From: Rhizobium sp. S152
GTDB lineage: Bacteria > Pseudomonadota > Alphaproteobacteria > Rhizobiales > Rhizobiaceae
Length of the DNA stretch: 64,000 bases
Direction: 5' to 3'
NCBI RefSeq assembly: GCF_030380735.1
Contig: NZ_JAUDRZ010000004.1
Coordinates: 356,176 to 420,175 of the forward strand
Both the position numbers and the translations under genes were made by a program. The notes below the pieces were generated by a model. The model made no database searches, had not been told where the DNA came from, and was given only the letters and a program-made list of their open reading frames with translations. Of this stretch, positions 16,978 through 26,277 are shown one piece after another (positions within the stretch are counted from its first letter, which is position 1; every line of letters begins with the position of its first letter).

Positions 16978-17792
16978 GCCGCCTCTTCCGGATTGGCCAT
17001 CGCCGCGATATCCGGCACGTCATCGCCGGAATAGAATGCATGCCACAGGTCGATCAGAGGCCGCAATTTGGCGGCCTTGGGATGATTCGGCTCCCACGGC
17101 TTTTCGTACTGGTAGTGCAGGACGGAAATGCTCTTCCAGTCCCAAAGATCGGGCATGGTGAACCATACATACTGCAGCATGTTGAAATAGACAGGCAGGC
17201 CGTGCCAATCCGGGAAGAAGCTTTCCAGAAAAGTCTGATCCGTGCGTTTCCAGAACACATCCGGTTGGTCGAGCCGCTCCAGCATGCGCCGGAACGTATC
17301 AGCCGACGGCCTAGCGACGAAAACGCCGGAGTTCATGCGATGGAAATCGGCAAGCGTCTCGTAGACATTCGGCGCAGCCGAGAACTCCGGATAGGCGAAT
17401 AGCCGGTCAATGTTGCGCAGCACGACCGTATCGGCATCGAGGAAGACGCAGCTTTCGTATTCTGTCAGTTCCCAGAGCCGCAGCTTGCAGAAATTGTCGA
17501 GCGGTGAGTGGAACTCCGGCTTGCGTCCCTTGGTGAAGGGGGCTGCCGCGTGCAGCCTCCTGCGGGCATGGCGCTCGTTGAAGGCATCCGACAACGGCAG
17601 GTGATGGACGGCTACGAGGCGGCAGTCGAGATCGAGTAGCGGCTGCAGGGCGGGCAGTTCGACGCCGCCGGTGTGGAGAACGACGATGTCGGCGGCCGTC
17701 TTCGTCAGTCTCAGCGAGCGGACAAGCGCCGTGGCGCCCATCGCGTAATCGGCATTGGTGACAAGCGTGACGTAGGCGTGAGGGGAGGGCAT
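16974..17792 (-). CDS. sqdD: Sulfolipid glycosyltransferase SqdD (GT8, glycogenin-like)
   Basis: A 272-residue GT8-family protein: VTLVTNADYAMGATALVRSL, then the DXD motif in SCVFLDADTVVLRNIDRLF (about 120), FHRMNSGVFVARPS and TDQTFLESFFPDW. SqdD transfers sulfoquinovose from UDP-sulfoquinovose to diacylglycerol to make SQDG, a phosphorus-free membrane lipid used by rhizobia under phosphate limitation. It starts 16 bases after the sqdB stop and overlaps sqdC, consistent with an operon. The fold alone would allow other sugar donors; the neighbours decide the role. Confidence 0.86.
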   Translation of the reverse strand: MPSPHAYVTLVTNADYAMGATALVRSLRLTKTAADIVVLHTGGVELPALQPLLDLDCRLVAVHHLPLSDAFNERHARRRLHAAAPFTKGRKPEFHSPLDNFCKLRLWELTEYESCVFLDADTVVLRNIDRLFAYPEFSAAPNVYETLADFHRMNSGVFVARPSADTFRRMLERLDQPDVFWKRTDQTFLESFFPDWHGLPVYFNMLQYVWFTMPDLWDWKSISVLHYQYEKPWEPNHPKAAKLRPLIDLWHAFYSGDDVPDIAAMANPEEAA

Positions 17793-17808
17793 GGCCGCGA
17801 CAAGTCCC

Positions 17809-19029
17809 TCACGAAACCGATTTCAGCCGCTTGCCCTCTGGATCGTGGTTGATCATGGGGGCGATGTCCCGGGTCCAAGCCGAGACGGCCGGGACGCGGT
17901 TGCGGTCGACGCGATAGGCGAATTTCTTCGCGACATCGACGATCTCGCTCATCAGTCCCGTTTTCAGCGTGATGGGATCGAGGCCGAGCTTCAGGAACTT
18001 TTCGTTCTTCACGATCAGCTCGTTTTCCGGCGCTTCCTTGCGGGGATTGGGCAACCAGGCGATCTCGGCTCCTGATATCTTCGAGATCATTTCGGCCAGA
18101 TCGCGGACGCGATGGGTTTCCGTCATCTGGTTGAAGATTTCGACGCGGGCGCCGCGGGCCGGCGGGTTTTTCAGCGCCAGCTCGATGCAGCGGACGGAAT
18201 CCTGGATGTGGATGAAGGCGCGGGTCTGGCCGCCGGTGCCGTGGACGGTCAGCGGGTAGCCGATCGCTGCCTGGATGAGGAAACGGTTCAAGACCGTGCC
18301 GTAGTCGCCGTCATAATCGAAACGGTTCACCAGTTGCTCGTGCCGTCGCGTCTGTTCGGTATGGGTGCCCCAGACGATGCCCTGGTGAAGGTCGGTGATT
18401 CTCACACCATCGTTCTTGGCGTAGAAATGGAAGAGCGTCTGATCCAGGCACTTCGTCATATGGTAGATCGAGCCGGGATTGGCCGGGTAGAGGATTTCCT
18501 GGCTGACTGTTTCGCCTGAGGTCGTCTCGATGCCGACGGGCAGGTAGCCCTCGGGGATGGCGGCGCCGACGGTGGAATAGCCATAGACGCCCATGGTGCC
18601 GAGATGGATGAGGTGCGCATCGAGCTGCAGCTCGACGAGCGCATTCAAGAGGTTGTGCGTGGCGTTGATGTTGTTGTTGACGGTGTAGTTCTTGTGCCGG
18701 TCGCTCTTCATCGAATAGGGCGCGGCGCGCTGCTCGGCGAAATGGATGATGGCGTCGGGCCGGTTCTCGGCGAGCCATTTCTTCAGGAGCTCGTAGTCCT
18801 TGGCGAGATCGATCAGATTGAAATGGATGCGGCGGCCGGTCTCGGCGTGCCAGATGCGGGTGCGCTCCTGGATCGAATCCATTGGTGTCAGCGATTGCAC
18901 GCCGAGTTCGGTATCGATCCAGCGCCTTGAGAGGTTGTCGAGGATGTGGATCTCGTGTCCGACGTCAGAGAGATGCAGTGATGTTGGCCAGCCGATAAAT
19001 CCATCCCCGCCCATCACTGCTATCTTCAT
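17809..19029 (-). CDS. sqdB: UDP-sulfoquinovose synthase SqdB
   Basis: A 406-residue SDR enzyme that makes UDP-sulfoquinovose from UDP-glucose and sulfite. The N-terminus MKIAVMGGDGFIGWPTSLHL is the SqdB version of the NAD-binding loop. DNLSRRWIDTELGVQSLTP, HFAEQRAAPYSMKSD and HNLLNALVE are highly characteristic of the family. The length agrees with SqdB. It is first in the sqdBDC operon and divergent from ybgC across about 120 bases; no convincing Pho box was seen there. Confidence 0.95.
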   Translation of the reverse strand: MKIAVMGGDGFIGWPTSLHLSDVGHEIHILDNLSRRWIDTELGVQSLTPMDSIQERTRIWHAETGRRIHFNLIDLAKDYELLKKWLAENRPDAIIHFAEQRAAPYSMKSDRHKNYTVNNNINATHNLLNALVELQLDAHLIHLGTMGVYGYSTVGAAIPEGYLPVGIETTSGETVSQEILYPANPGSIYHMTKCLDQTLFHFYAKNDGVRITDLHQGIVWGTHTEQTRRHEQLVNRFDYDGDYGTVLNRFLIQAAIGYPLTVHGTGGQTRAFIHIQDSVRCIELALKNPPARGARVEIFNQMTETHRVRDLAEMISKISGAEIAWLPNPRKEAPENELIVKNEKFLKLGLDPITLKTGLMSEIVDVAKKFAYRVDRNRVPAVSAWTRDIAPMINHDPEGKRLKSVS

Positions 19030-19149
19030 GGCGTCATCTCCTGCTCGCGTGCGTATCTCCGAGGATTACTTAGGAACCGTGACAATTGTTCAATGCTTGC
19101 AAGGCGGAATGTCTTCGGCCAAAGAGGGCGCTTGACCTTGGAGACTGTG

Positions 19150-19596
19150 ATGGCGGATAGCGTTTTTTCGATTTCGGGTGAGCTCACGGAAGCCGGCCAC
19201 CGGCTGCTGCAGCGCGTCTACTACGAGGACACCGATTTTTCCGGCCTCGTCTACCACGCCCGCTACCTTCACTTCCTCGAGCGCGGACGCACCGACTACC
19301 TGCGCTGCCTCGGCGTCGAGCAGCGGGAACTGATCAGTGCCGACGAGGAGGGACTGGTCTTCGTCGTCCACCGCATGGAGATCGATTTCAAGTCGCCGGC
19401 GCGCATGGACGATATCCTGACCGTGACCACCCGCACCGAAAAGGCCGGTGGCGCAAAGATGGTGCTGACGCAGGAGATCCGCCGTGACGAGACGCTTTTG
19501 ATCGCCGCCAAGGTCATCATCGCCGTCATCAATGCCAGCGGCCGGCCGCGGCGCCTGCCGGAGGGGCTGGCGAAGCAGATGATGATCGAGGTGTGA
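19150..19596 (+). CDS. ybgC: Tol-Pal-associated acyl-CoA thioesterase YbgC
   Basis: A 148-residue hotdog-fold thioesterase. LLQRVYYEDTDFSGLVYHARYLHFLERGRTDYL contains the catalytic Asp of the YbgC group, followed by VVHRMEIDFKSPARMDD. The family hydrolyses acyl-CoA or acyl-ACP and is conserved at tol-pal loci, where it associates with phospholipid synthesis. The ATG at 19150 is preferred over a TTG 19 codons upstream because the conserved part starts there and TTGGAG precedes it. A toxin-antitoxin pair now separates it from tolQ. Confidence 0.93.
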   Translation: MADSVFSISGELTEAGHRLLQRVYYEDTDFSGLVYHARYLHFLERGRTDYLRCLGVEQRELISADEEGLVFVVHRMEIDFKSPARMDDILTVTTRTEKAGGAKMVLTQEIRRDETLLIAAKVIIAVINASGRPRRLPEGLAKQMMIEV

Positions 19597-19630
19597 GGCG
19601 CGTTCGTTGAATTTTCGCAAGCGAACTGCT

Positions 19631-19650
19631 ATGTAGTCACATGTGGTCAC
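19631..19650. promoter_or_regulatory. Tandem 10-base repeat, putative Phd-type operator
   Basis: ATGTAGTCAC and ATGTGGTCAC are adjacent direct repeats with one mismatch, and their junction contains the palindrome CACATGTG. The element ends 12 bases before the Phd-type antitoxin start, where autoregulatory operators of this family occur. Confidence 0.55.
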
Positions 19651-19662
19651 AGCGAGGCTTTC

Positions 19663-19914
19663 ATGACGACAGTTACACTTCGCGATGCAAAGGCAACCTT
19701 CTCCTCGCTGGTCGATGAGGCGATGAGCGGCGAGTTCGTGACGATTACGCGTCACGGCAAGCCGGTGGCGGCCATCGTTTCGCTTGAGGCCGCGGAAGAA
19801 GCGAAGAAGGCACTCAACAAATCCAGATCCGATTTCGGTGACTATCTGATGTCGTTTCCGGGTGGCCTGGATCTTGAGCGCAATGAATCTCCGATGCGAG
19901 ACATCGACCTTTGA
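19663..19914 (+). CDS. Phd/YefM-family antitoxin (pair 3)
   Basis: An 83-residue protein: MTTVTLRDAKATFSSLVDEA and SGEFVTITRHGKPVAAIVSLEAAE are the Phd/YefM DNA-binding core; the C-terminal tail (FPGGLDLERNESPMRDIDL) would wrap the toxin. It probably neutralises the PIN protein encoded by the overlapping downstream gene and represses the pair. It belongs to a different antitoxin family from the two AbrB types in the ruv operon. It sits 66 bases after ybgC, on the same strand. Confidence 0.92.
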   Translation: MTTVTLRDAKATFSSLVDEAMSGEFVTITRHGKPVAAIVSLEAAEEAKKALNKSRSDFGDYLMSFPGGLDLERNESPMRDIDL

Positions 19915-20360
19915 GCGGCTACCTGCTCGACACCAATGTCATTTCGATGTTCGCGCCGGACAAGCAACCAGTCTCCCTGCCATTGCAGGAATGGATACGC
20001 CAGGAGAGCGCCAATGATGCGCTTTATATCTCGGCCATCACGGCAGGCGAAATTCAACGGGGCATCAGCAAGCTCGCGCGCAAGGGCTCCACTGAAAAGG
20101 CGAGGAAACTGACGCAGTGGCTTTCCGGGCTCGTTGCGCAGTTCGACAGCCGGATACTTCCCGTCGATGCGGCAGTCGCGATGGCCGCGGGCTCGATCGA
20201 GGAGGACGCGGAAAGCCGGGGCCAACGGCCCGGGCTGGCAGACGTCCTGATTGCCGCGACGGCATCGACGAACGATCTGACCGTCGTGACGCTGAACATA
20301 CGGCATTTCGCGCCATTGGGCGTTCCATTCATGTCGCCCGAGGACATAGCTGCCTTGTGA
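19911..20360 (+). CDS. PIN-domain ribonuclease toxin, VapC/FitB-like (pair 3)
   Basis: A 149-residue PIN protein starting at a TTG that overlaps the antitoxin stop (TTGA). The acidic pocket is conserved: D7 in LLDTNVIS, E47 in ITAGEIQRGI and D near 110 in GLADVLIAATA; the fourth position is Asn in TLNIRHFAPLGV, as in FitB-like toxins. The length is normal and the frame intact. The gene lies in the conserved ybgC-tolQ interval, all on one strand, so tol-operon transcripts starting at ybgC would run through it. Confidence 0.92.
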   Translation: MSGYLLDTNVISMFAPDKQPVSLPLQEWIRQESANDALYISAITAGEIQRGISKLARKGSTEKARKLTQWLSGLVAQFDSRILPVDAAVAMAAGSIEEDAESRGQRPGLADVLIAATASTNDLTVVTLNIRHFAPLGVPFMSPEDIAAL

Positions 20361-20715
20361 AAACGCCCCTTGCAAAAACATGACTTTCGTGTGAAGGAAT
20401 TGCCGCGCGCAAGATGAGCGCTGTTTTGGTCATCGAAGTTAGCTCTGACCAAGTAATCCAAGGGATAATTATTCCGGCTTGACGCGCCGTCATCGTCCGA
20501 TGCTAACCAACTATTAACGATAATAGTGTCTTACTCGGATTGTCAGAGTTTGTGCGGTGCACGCCTTCCTTTGACCAAATTTGACGGCAAGGAAGGCGGA
20601 TAGAGCTTGGAAGCTTGACCAGGGCTTTGGGCGGCGGCCGCCAGACACTTCTTGCGAGATCACTTTGTGCCGCCCGGTCAAGTGCCGGGCGTTTGGATTC
20701 GGGGATTTTGGATCA
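20361..20715 (+). other. 355-base leader region of tolQ
   Basis: No gene is seen here. The stretch contains a CtrA-like site CTAA-N7-TTAA (20503-20517, seven of eight matches), a possible -35 hexamer TTGACG at 20479, and a hairpin with arms GCCCGG (20672-20677) and CCGGGC (20685-20690) shortly before the tolQ start. It probably carries the tolQ promoter, since the toxin-antitoxin pair separates tolQ from ybgC. An upstream in-frame extension of tolQ was not accepted. Confidence 0.5.
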
Positions 20716-21435
20716 ATGGAACAAGTAGGATTGGCAGCGGCTCACACGGACGTCAGTCTCTGGTCGCTCTTCATGCAGGCGGGTCTCGTCGTCAAACTGG
20801 TCATGCTCGGGCTTATCGCGGCCTCGGTCTGGACCTGGGCGATCGTCATCGACAAATATCTGGCCTTCGGCCGCGCGCGGCGCCAGTTCGACAAGTTCGA
20901 GCAGGTGTTCTGGTCGGGCCAGTCGCTGGAAGAGCTCTACCGCTCGCTGTCGGAACGCAACAACACCGGCCTTGCCTCGATCTTCGTCGCCGCCATGCGC
21001 GAGTGGAAGAAGTCCTTCGAGCGCGGCGCTCGTTCGCCGATCGGCCTGCAGATGCGTATCGATCGCGCCATGGACGTCACGCTTGCCCGTGAATCCGAAT
21101 ATCTCTCGGCCCGCCTCGGCTCGCTGGCGACGATCGGTTCCGCCGGTCCGTTCATCGGTTTGTTCGGCACGGTCGTCGGTATCATGACCTCGTTCCAGGC
21201 GATCGCCGGTTCGAAGTCCACCAACCTCGCGGTCGTGGCACCCGGTATCGCCGAAGCGCTGCTCGCCACCGCGATCGGCCTTGTCGCCGCTATCCCGGCG
21301 GTTATCGCATACAACAAGTTCTCCGCTGACGCCGGCAAGCTCTCGGGTCGCATGGAAGGCTTCGCGGACGAATTCTCCGCCATCCTTTCGCGCCAAATTG
21401 ACGAGAAGCTGCAGCCGCGCCAGGCCGCGCAGTAA
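20716..21435 (+). CDS. tolQ: Tol-Pal system proton channel subunit TolQ
   Basis: A 239-residue inner-membrane protein with three membrane segments, of the MotA/ExbB family. It forms with TolR the proton-driven motor that energises TolA for outer-membrane constriction at division. LFMQAGLVVKLVMLGLIAAS is the first membrane span; GSLATIGSAGPFIGLFGTVVGI and APGIAEALLATAIGLVAAIP carry the conserved core. The ATG at 20716 is chosen over a start 45 codons upstream because the TolQ family begins there (MEQVGLAAAH). Confidence 0.96.
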   Translation: MEQVGLAAAHTDVSLWSLFMQAGLVVKLVMLGLIAASVWTWAIVIDKYLAFGRARRQFDKFEQVFWSGQSLEELYRSLSERNNTGLASIFVAAMREWKKSFERGARSPIGLQMRIDRAMDVTLARESEYLSARLGSLATIGSAGPFIGLFGTVVGIMTSFQAIAGSKSTNLAVVAPGIAEALLATAIGLVAAIPAVIAYNKFSADAGKLSGRMEGFADEFSAILSRQIDEKLQPRQAAQ

Positions 21436-21458
21436 TCGACGGAAACGGAGTAGACGAT

Positions 21459-21920
21459 ATGGGTATGGGTGCTCCAAGCGGTGGCGGAGGCGGCGGTGGA
21501 AACCGGCGTCGTCGTCGCGGCGGCCATCGAGGCGGTGCGATCTCCGAAATCAACGTGACGCCGCTCGTCGACGTCATGCTGGTGCTTCTGATCATCTTCA
21601 TGGTCGCCGCACCGATGATGACCGTCGGCGTGCCGATCGACCTGCCGGAAACGCAGGCCAAGGCGCTGAATTCCGAAACGCAGCCGATCACGATCTCCGT
21701 CAAGAACGACGGCGAAGTGTTCCTGCAGGAGACGCCGATCCCGGTCGAGGAAATCGCGGCCAAGCTCGAGGCGATCGCCACCACCGGCTACAATGAACGC
21801 ATCTTCGTTCGCGGCGACGCGACCTCGCCTTACGGCGTGATCGCCGACGTCATGGCGCGCATCCAGGGTGCGGGCTTCAAGAACATCGGTCTCGTCACGC
21901 AAGAGAAGAAGGGCCCGTAG
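21459..21920 (+). CDS. tolR: Tol-Pal system subunit TolR
   Basis: A 153-residue ExbD/TolR protein. After a Gly/Arg-rich N-terminus (GGGGGGNRRRRRGGHRGG) comes the single membrane span ISEINVTPLVDVMLVLLIIF, with the essential Asp of the proton path in PLVDVMLV. A periplasmic domain ends in RGDATSPYGVIADVMARIQ. It lies 23 bases after tolQ and eight before tolA. The unusually Gly-rich N-terminus is common in rhizobial TolR. Confidence 0.96.
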   Translation: MGMGAPSGGGGGGGNRRRRRGGHRGGAISEINVTPLVDVMLVLLIIFMVAAPMMTVGVPIDLPETQAKALNSETQPITISVKNDGEVFLQETPIPVEEIAAKLEAIATTGYNERIFVRGDATSPYGVIADVMARIQGAGFKNIGLVTQEKKGP

Positions 21921-21928
21921 TAGACCCT

Positions 21929-23062
21929 ATGAAGGCCAGTATCGTCTCATCTGCTGCTCTGCACTGTGCACTGCTCGCCTGGGCGCTGATTTCGATCGGC
22001 TCCCCGGAGCAGTTCAAGGTGGAAGATTTCGAAGCGATGCCGGTCGACCTCGTCCCTGTTGAAGAAATGACGCAGATGCAACAGGGCGACAAGACGGCCA
22101 AGCCGAGCGAAAAGCCGGCCCCCAAGCCGACGACCAAGCCGACCAATGTGGCCAATGCCGAGAACATGGGCGAGAACAAGGTCGACCTGAAGACGCCGCC
22201 GATCCCGAACGCCAAGCCCAACAACAACGAGTCGGCCGCGGCCCCCAAGGCATCCGAAAAGCCGCTTCCCGAGAATGATCCCGTGCCCAACGAGGTGAAG
22301 GAGATCATGAAGGAGGACACGGTGGTCGAGCCCAGCCAGGTGGCGTCGATCACGCCGCCGAAGCCGGAAATCCAGCCGACTCCGACGCCCCCCAAGGCCG
22401 AGGAAAAACCGCAGGACATGCCCGAACCGCCGAAGCCGGACGCCGAAGCGCTGCCGGACAAGGTGCCGACTCCAGTCGTGAAGCCCCAGCCGAAGCCTCC
22501 GGAACAGAAGCCGGCCGAAAAGCCGCCTGAGAAGAAGACCGAAGACAAAGCGCAGAACGACGAGAAGCCTTCGGACAAGAAGAAATCCGACAAGAAGCAG
22601 GAAAAGGCCAAGGCCTCGTCCTCTCAGAAGAGCGATTTCAACGCCGACGACATCGCGGCCCTGCTCAACAAGCAGGATCCGTCGAACGGCGGCGCCAAGA
22701 GCTCGCAGGAAGTGGCCTCGCTCGGCGCCAAGAAGGCAACCGGCGGTTCCAAGCTGTCGATGAGCGAGATGGATGCGCTGCGCAGTGCGATCGCCGGCAA
22801 CTGGTCGGTTATTCCGGGCATGGAAGGCGCCAGCGAAGTCCGCATCAAGGTGCACATGAAGCTTGATCCCGATGGCAATATCATCGGCTCGCCCGAAGTC
22901 GAAGCGATCGGCGGCACGAACGAGGCAACGCGCATAGCACTCACCAGCGGCGCCAAGCGCGCGGTGATGAAGTCGGCGCCGTTCACGACCCTTCCGAAAG
23001 ACAAATACGACGCTTGGGGCGAAGTCATCGTCAATTTCGACCCCAGCGATCTAGCCCTTTAA
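21929..23062 (+). CDS. tolA: Tol-Pal system protein TolA
   Basis: A 377-residue protein with an N-terminal membrane anchor ([18 protein letters not shown]), a long Lys/Pro/Glu-rich periplasmic domain at about 50-225, then [20 protein letters not shown] and a TonB/TolA-like C-terminal domain ending in [20 protein letters not shown]. It spans the periplasm and transmits TolQR energy to TolB-Pal. In gammaproteobacteria the middle domain is Ala-rich helix; here it is Pro/Lys-rich, as usual in alphaproteobacteria. Confidence 0.93.
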   Translation: MKASIVSSAALHCALLAWALISIGSPEQFKVEDFEAMPVDLVPVEEMTQMQQGDKTAKPSEKPAPKPTTKPTNVANAENMGENKVDLKTPPIPNAKPNNNESAAAPKASEKPLPENDPVPNEVKEIMKEDTVVEPSQVASITPPKPEIQPTPTPPKAEEKPQDMPEPPKPDAEALPDKVPTPVVKPQPKPPEQKPAEKPPEKKTEDKAQNDEKPSDKKKSDKKQEKAKASSSQKSDFNADDIAALLNKQDPSNGGAKSSQEVASLGAKKATGGSKLSMSEMDALRSAIAGNWSVIPGMEGASEVRIKVHMKLDPDGNIIGSPEVEAIGGTNEATRIALTSGAKRAVMKSAPFTTLPKDKYDAWGEVIVNFDPSDLAL

Positions 23063-23084
23063 AATGCTGAAAGGCTTGTCCTCT

Positions 23085-24395
23085 ATGTCCAAGTGTTCTC
23101 TTTTCCGCAGCCTTATGGTTGCGGTCGGCATGATAGCAACCGCCGTGATCGCGACGCCCGCGAACGCGCTCGTTGAAATCAACATCAACAAGGGCAATGT
23201 CGAGCCCCTACCGATCGCCGTCACCGATTTCCTTCAGGGAGACATGGGTGCGCAGGTATCGCAGGTGATCGCGGCCGACCTCCAGCGCTCGGGCCTGTTC
23301 AAGCCGATCGCCAAGAACGCCTTCATCGAGAAGATCTCCAACCCCGATGCCGCTCCGCGCTTCGAGGACTGGAAGGTCATCAACGCGCAGGCGCTGGTCA
23401 CCGGTCGCGTCACGCAGGAGGCCGACGGCCGTCTGCGCGCCGAGTTCCGTCTTTGGGACACGTTCGCCGGCAGCCAGATGACCGGCCAGCAGTTCTACAC
23501 GCAGCCGGAAAACTGGCGCCGCGTCGCCCACATCATCGCCGATGCGATCTACAAGCAGATCACCGGTGAAGAAGGCTACTTCGATACGCGCGTCGTCTTC
23601 GTGTCTGAATCCGGCACCAAGCAGCAGCGCAAGCGCCAGCTGGCGATCATGGACCAGGACGGTTTCAATGTGCGCATGCTGACCAACGGCAGCGACCTCG
23701 TGCTGACGCCGCGCTTCTCGCCGAACCGGCAGGAAGTCACCTACATGTCCTTCGCCAACCAGCAGCCGCGCGTCTACCTGCTGCAGCTGGAGACCGGACA
23801 GCGCGAGGTGGTCGGCAACTTCCCGGGCATGACGTTCTCGCCGCGCTTCTCGCCTGACGGCCAGAAAGTGGTGATGAGCCTGCAGCAGGAAGGCAACGCC
23901 AACATCTACACGATGGACCTGCGTTCGCGCACGACGACCCGCCTGACGTCCACGGCCGCCATCGACACTTCGCCGTCCTATTCGCCTGATGGCAGCCAGA
24001 TCGTGTTCGAAAGCGACCGTGGCGGACGCCAGCAGCTCTACAAGATGAGCGCCGATGGTTCCGGCCAGACGCGTATCTCCTTCGGCGACGGTTCCTACTC
24101 CACGCCGGTCTGGTCTCCGCGTGGCGATCTCATCGCCTTCACCAAACAGTCGGGCGGCAAGTTCTCGATCGGCGTGATGAAGCCGGATGGTTCGGGCGAG
24201 CGCATCCTGACCACGGGCTTCCACAATGAAGGCCCGACCTGGGCACCGAACGGTCGCGTCATCATGTTCTTCCGCCAGGCGGCGGGTGCAGGTGGCCCGC
24301 AGCTCTATTCGATCGATCTGAGCGGCTATAACGAGCAGATGATCAAGACCCCCGCATACGCTTCGGACCCGGCCTGGTCGCCGCTTCTGGAGTAG
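23085..24395 (+). CDS. tolB: Tol-Pal system beta-propeller protein TolB
   Basis: A 436-residue periplasmic protein with signal peptide ([20 protein letters not shown]), an N-terminal alpha/beta domain ([17 protein letters not shown]) and WD40-like TolB repeats, for example [20 protein letters not shown] and [18 protein letters not shown]. It docks on Pal and contacts TolA. The ATG at 23085 with AAAGG upstream is chosen; another ATG at 23064, almost touching the tolA stop, adds seven residues and lacks a ribosome site. Confidence 0.95.
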   Translation: MSKCSLFRSLMVAVGMIATAVIATPANALVEININKGNVEPLPIAVTDFLQGDMGAQVSQVIAADLQRSGLFKPIAKNAFIEKISNPDAAPRFEDWKVINAQALVTGRVTQEADGRLRAEFRLWDTFAGSQMTGQQFYTQPENWRRVAHIIADAIYKQITGEEGYFDTRVVFVSESGTKQQRKRQLAIMDQDGFNVRMLTNGSDLVLTPRFSPNRQEVTYMSFANQQPRVYLLQLETGQREVVGNFPGMTFSPRFSPDGQKVVMSLQQEGNANIYTMDLRSRTTTRLTSTAAIDTSPSYSPDGSQIVFESDRGGRQQLYKMSADGSGQTRISFGDGSYSTPVWSPRGDLIAFTKQSGGKFSIGVMKPDGSGERILTTGFHNEGPTWAPNGRVIMFFRQAAGAGGPQLYSIDLSGYNEQMIKTPAYASDPAWSPLLE

Positions 24396-24551
24396 GGAAG
24401 TCCACAAGCCTGCCTTCTTGTCGCCTCAAAAATCTACGAATGGGGCGACAGAGGGCCAAATCAACCATTCGTTAACCATAGTTCTTGAAAGCCGATTAAC
24501 CGAGAACGGTTACAGTCCGGCAACCTTAATCAAGTCGCAAGGAGACCGGCC

Positions 24552-25082
24552 ATGAGCCGAATTCATACCCCGGCAATGAGCCGCATGCAGAACTTCGCCC
24601 GCAACCCGGTCATGATCGCGCTCGTCGCCGGTCTGGCACTCGCCGGCTGCGCCAACAAGAAGAACATGGCCAACAGCGCCGGTGACTTAGGCCTCGGCGC
24701 CGGCGCCGCAACGCCGGGTTCGGCCCAGGACTTCACCGTCAACGTTGGCGACCGCATCTTCTTCGACACCGACAGCACCTCGATCCGTGCGGACGCCCAG
24801 CAGACGCTCGACCGTCAGGCTCAGTGGCTTGCCCGTTATCCGAAGTATGCAATCACCGTCGAAGGCCATGCCGACGAACGCGGCACGCGCGAATACAACC
24901 TCGCTCTCGGCGCACGCCGTGCGGCTGCCGCCAAGGACTACCTCGCTTCGCGCGGCGTTCCGGCCCAGCGCATGAAGACGATCTCCTACGGCAAGGAACG
25001 TCCGGTCGCCGTTTGCGACGACATCTCCTGCTGGTCGCAGAACCGCCGCGCCGTTACCGTTCTCGGCGGCGCCGGCATGTAA
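24552..25082 (+). CDS. pal: Peptidoglycan-associated lipoprotein Pal
   Basis: A 176-residue outer-membrane lipoprotein. AAG GAG lies just before the ATG. The signal ends in the lipobox LALAGC, and the OmpA-like domain includes FFDTDSTSIRADAQQTLDRQ, YAITVEGHADERGTREYNLA and the C-terminal SQNRRAVTVLGG. Pal binds meso-diaminopimelate of peptidoglycan and TolB, tethering the outer membrane. It closes the tol operon, with two hairpins downstream. The 156-base gap after tolB may contain its own promoter. Confidence 0.96.
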   Translation: MSRIHTPAMSRMQNFARNPVMIALVAGLALAGCANKKNMANSAGDLGLGAGAATPGSAQDFTVNVGDRIFFDTDSTSIRADAQQTLDRQAQWLARYPKYAITVEGHADERGTREYNLALGARRAAAAKDYLASRGVPAQRMKTISYGKERPVAVCDDISCWSQNRRAVTVLGGAGM

Positions 25083-25090
25083 TTGCCGAT

Positions 25091-25154
25091 CCGGCAGCGA
25101 ATTTGCCGGGTTTTATTACAAATTGGAAAGGCGGCTCCATCGCGGGCCGCCTTT
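25091..25154 (+). terminator. Tandem hairpin terminators after pal
   Basis: A first hairpin, CCGGCA/TGCCGG (25091-25109), is followed by GTTTTATT. A stronger one has arms AAAGGCGGC (25127-25135) and GCCGCCTTT (25146-25154), followed by TCTTTTT. Confidence 0.85.
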
Positions 25155-25263
25155 TCTTTTTGAACACACTTTGGCCGAACTCCGTTGCTTTTTGAAAGCA
25201 ATTGGAAAAATCTCCTGTTCGTGCCATCGAGGTGCGAAGAATCACTGGGACAGGACGAACCAT

Positions 25264-26265
25264 ATGAAGAAATTTGTCGTGGCGGGCATGCTCTGCCTCG
25301 CAACGGTGGCCGGGGCGGGCCAATCGGCGAACGCGACGTCGCTATTCGGCTGGCATCTCGGCAACAAGGCCACAAGCCAGCCGCAGCAGCAGGCACCCAT
25401 CGTCAACGTGCAGGCAGGCGGCGCGGAAGTGCGCATCCAGCAGCTCGAGGACCAGCTGCGCCAGCTGAACGGCCGTATCGAGGAGATGAGCTTCCAGCTT
25501 CTGCAGATGCAGGAAACCATCCGCAAGGCCCAGGAAGACAATGAATTCCGCTTCCAGGAGCTTGAAAAGGGCGGCGGCGGCGGCAGCGCCGGCGCGTCGA
25601 AGCCGATGAAGAAGAGCGAGGCCACGCCTCCGGCATCATCCGGTCAGTCGGGCGGAGACGATGTCGCCCGTGTGATCCAAGCACCGCAGGGAGCCGAAAC
25701 GGCTCCCACTCCCGACGTGCCTTCGAACGAAGGCCTCGGCCAGCCGCCGCAGCAGCTCGGCTCGGTGGAGTTCGACCAGAACGGAAATCCGATCGGTGGA
25801 TCGGTCAACGAGAATGCCAGCCGCGGCTCCGCCCCGCTTCCCGGCGTCGATGCCGGCAGTTCGTCGCAGACGGCTTCCCTCGGCAGCGAGGCCGACCAGT
25901 ACAAGGCGGCCTACGGCCATGTGCTCTCCGGCGACTACTCGACCGCGCAGCAGGAATTCACGCAGTATATCGCCCAGTATCCGAGCAGCGCACGCGCCGC
26001 CGATGCCAACTTCTGGCTTGGCGAGGCCTATTACTCGCAGGGAAAATACAACGAAGCCGCCAAGACGTTCCTGAACGCGCACCAGAAGTACGGCAGCTCG
26101 GAGAAGGCGCCTGAGATGCTTCTGAAGCTCGGCATGTCGCTTGCCGCGCTCGACAATACGGATACGGCCTGTGCCACGCTCAAGGAAGTCACGAAGCGCT
26201 ATCCCAAGGCTTCGCGTGCTGTCATAAGCAAGGTCGCCAGCGAGCAGAAGCGCCTGGCCTGCTAA
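25264..26265 (+). CDS. cpoB: Cell-division coordinator CpoB (YbgF)
   Basis: A 333-residue periplasmic protein with signal peptide MKKFVVAGMLCLATVAGAGQ. An N-terminal trimeric coiled coil follows (VRIQQLEDQLRQLNGRIEEM), then a disordered Pro/Gly/Ser middle and C-terminal TPR repeats (YKAAYGHVLSGDYSTAQQEF, ANFWLGEAYYSQGKYNEAAK). It links Tol with peptidoglycan synthesis at the septum. The ATG at 25264 is chosen because the signal peptide begins there; an in-frame start 47 codons upstream lies within the pal terminator. Confidence 0.93.
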   Translation: MKKFVVAGMLCLATVAGAGQSANATSLFGWHLGNKATSQPQQQAPIVNVQAGGAEVRIQQLEDQLRQLNGRIEEMSFQLLQMQETIRKAQEDNEFRFQELEKGGGGGSAGASKPMKKSEATPPASSGQSGGDDVARVIQAPQGAETAPTPDVPSNEGLGQPPQQLGSVEFDQNGNPIGGSVNENASRGSAPLPGVDAGSSSQTASLGSEADQYKAAYGHVLSGDYSTAQQEFTQYIAQYPSSARAADANFWLGEAYYSQGKYNEAAKTFLNAHQKYGSSEKAPEMLLKLGMSLAALDNTDTACATLKEVTKRYPKASRAVISKVASEQKRLAC

Positions 26266-26277
26266 GGTCTTCCGGTC

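Noticed and set aside
19030..19149. Pho box between sqdB and ybgC
   Set aside because: Only a weak half-site (TTGTCACGG) is visible; the second repeat of a Pho box is missing.
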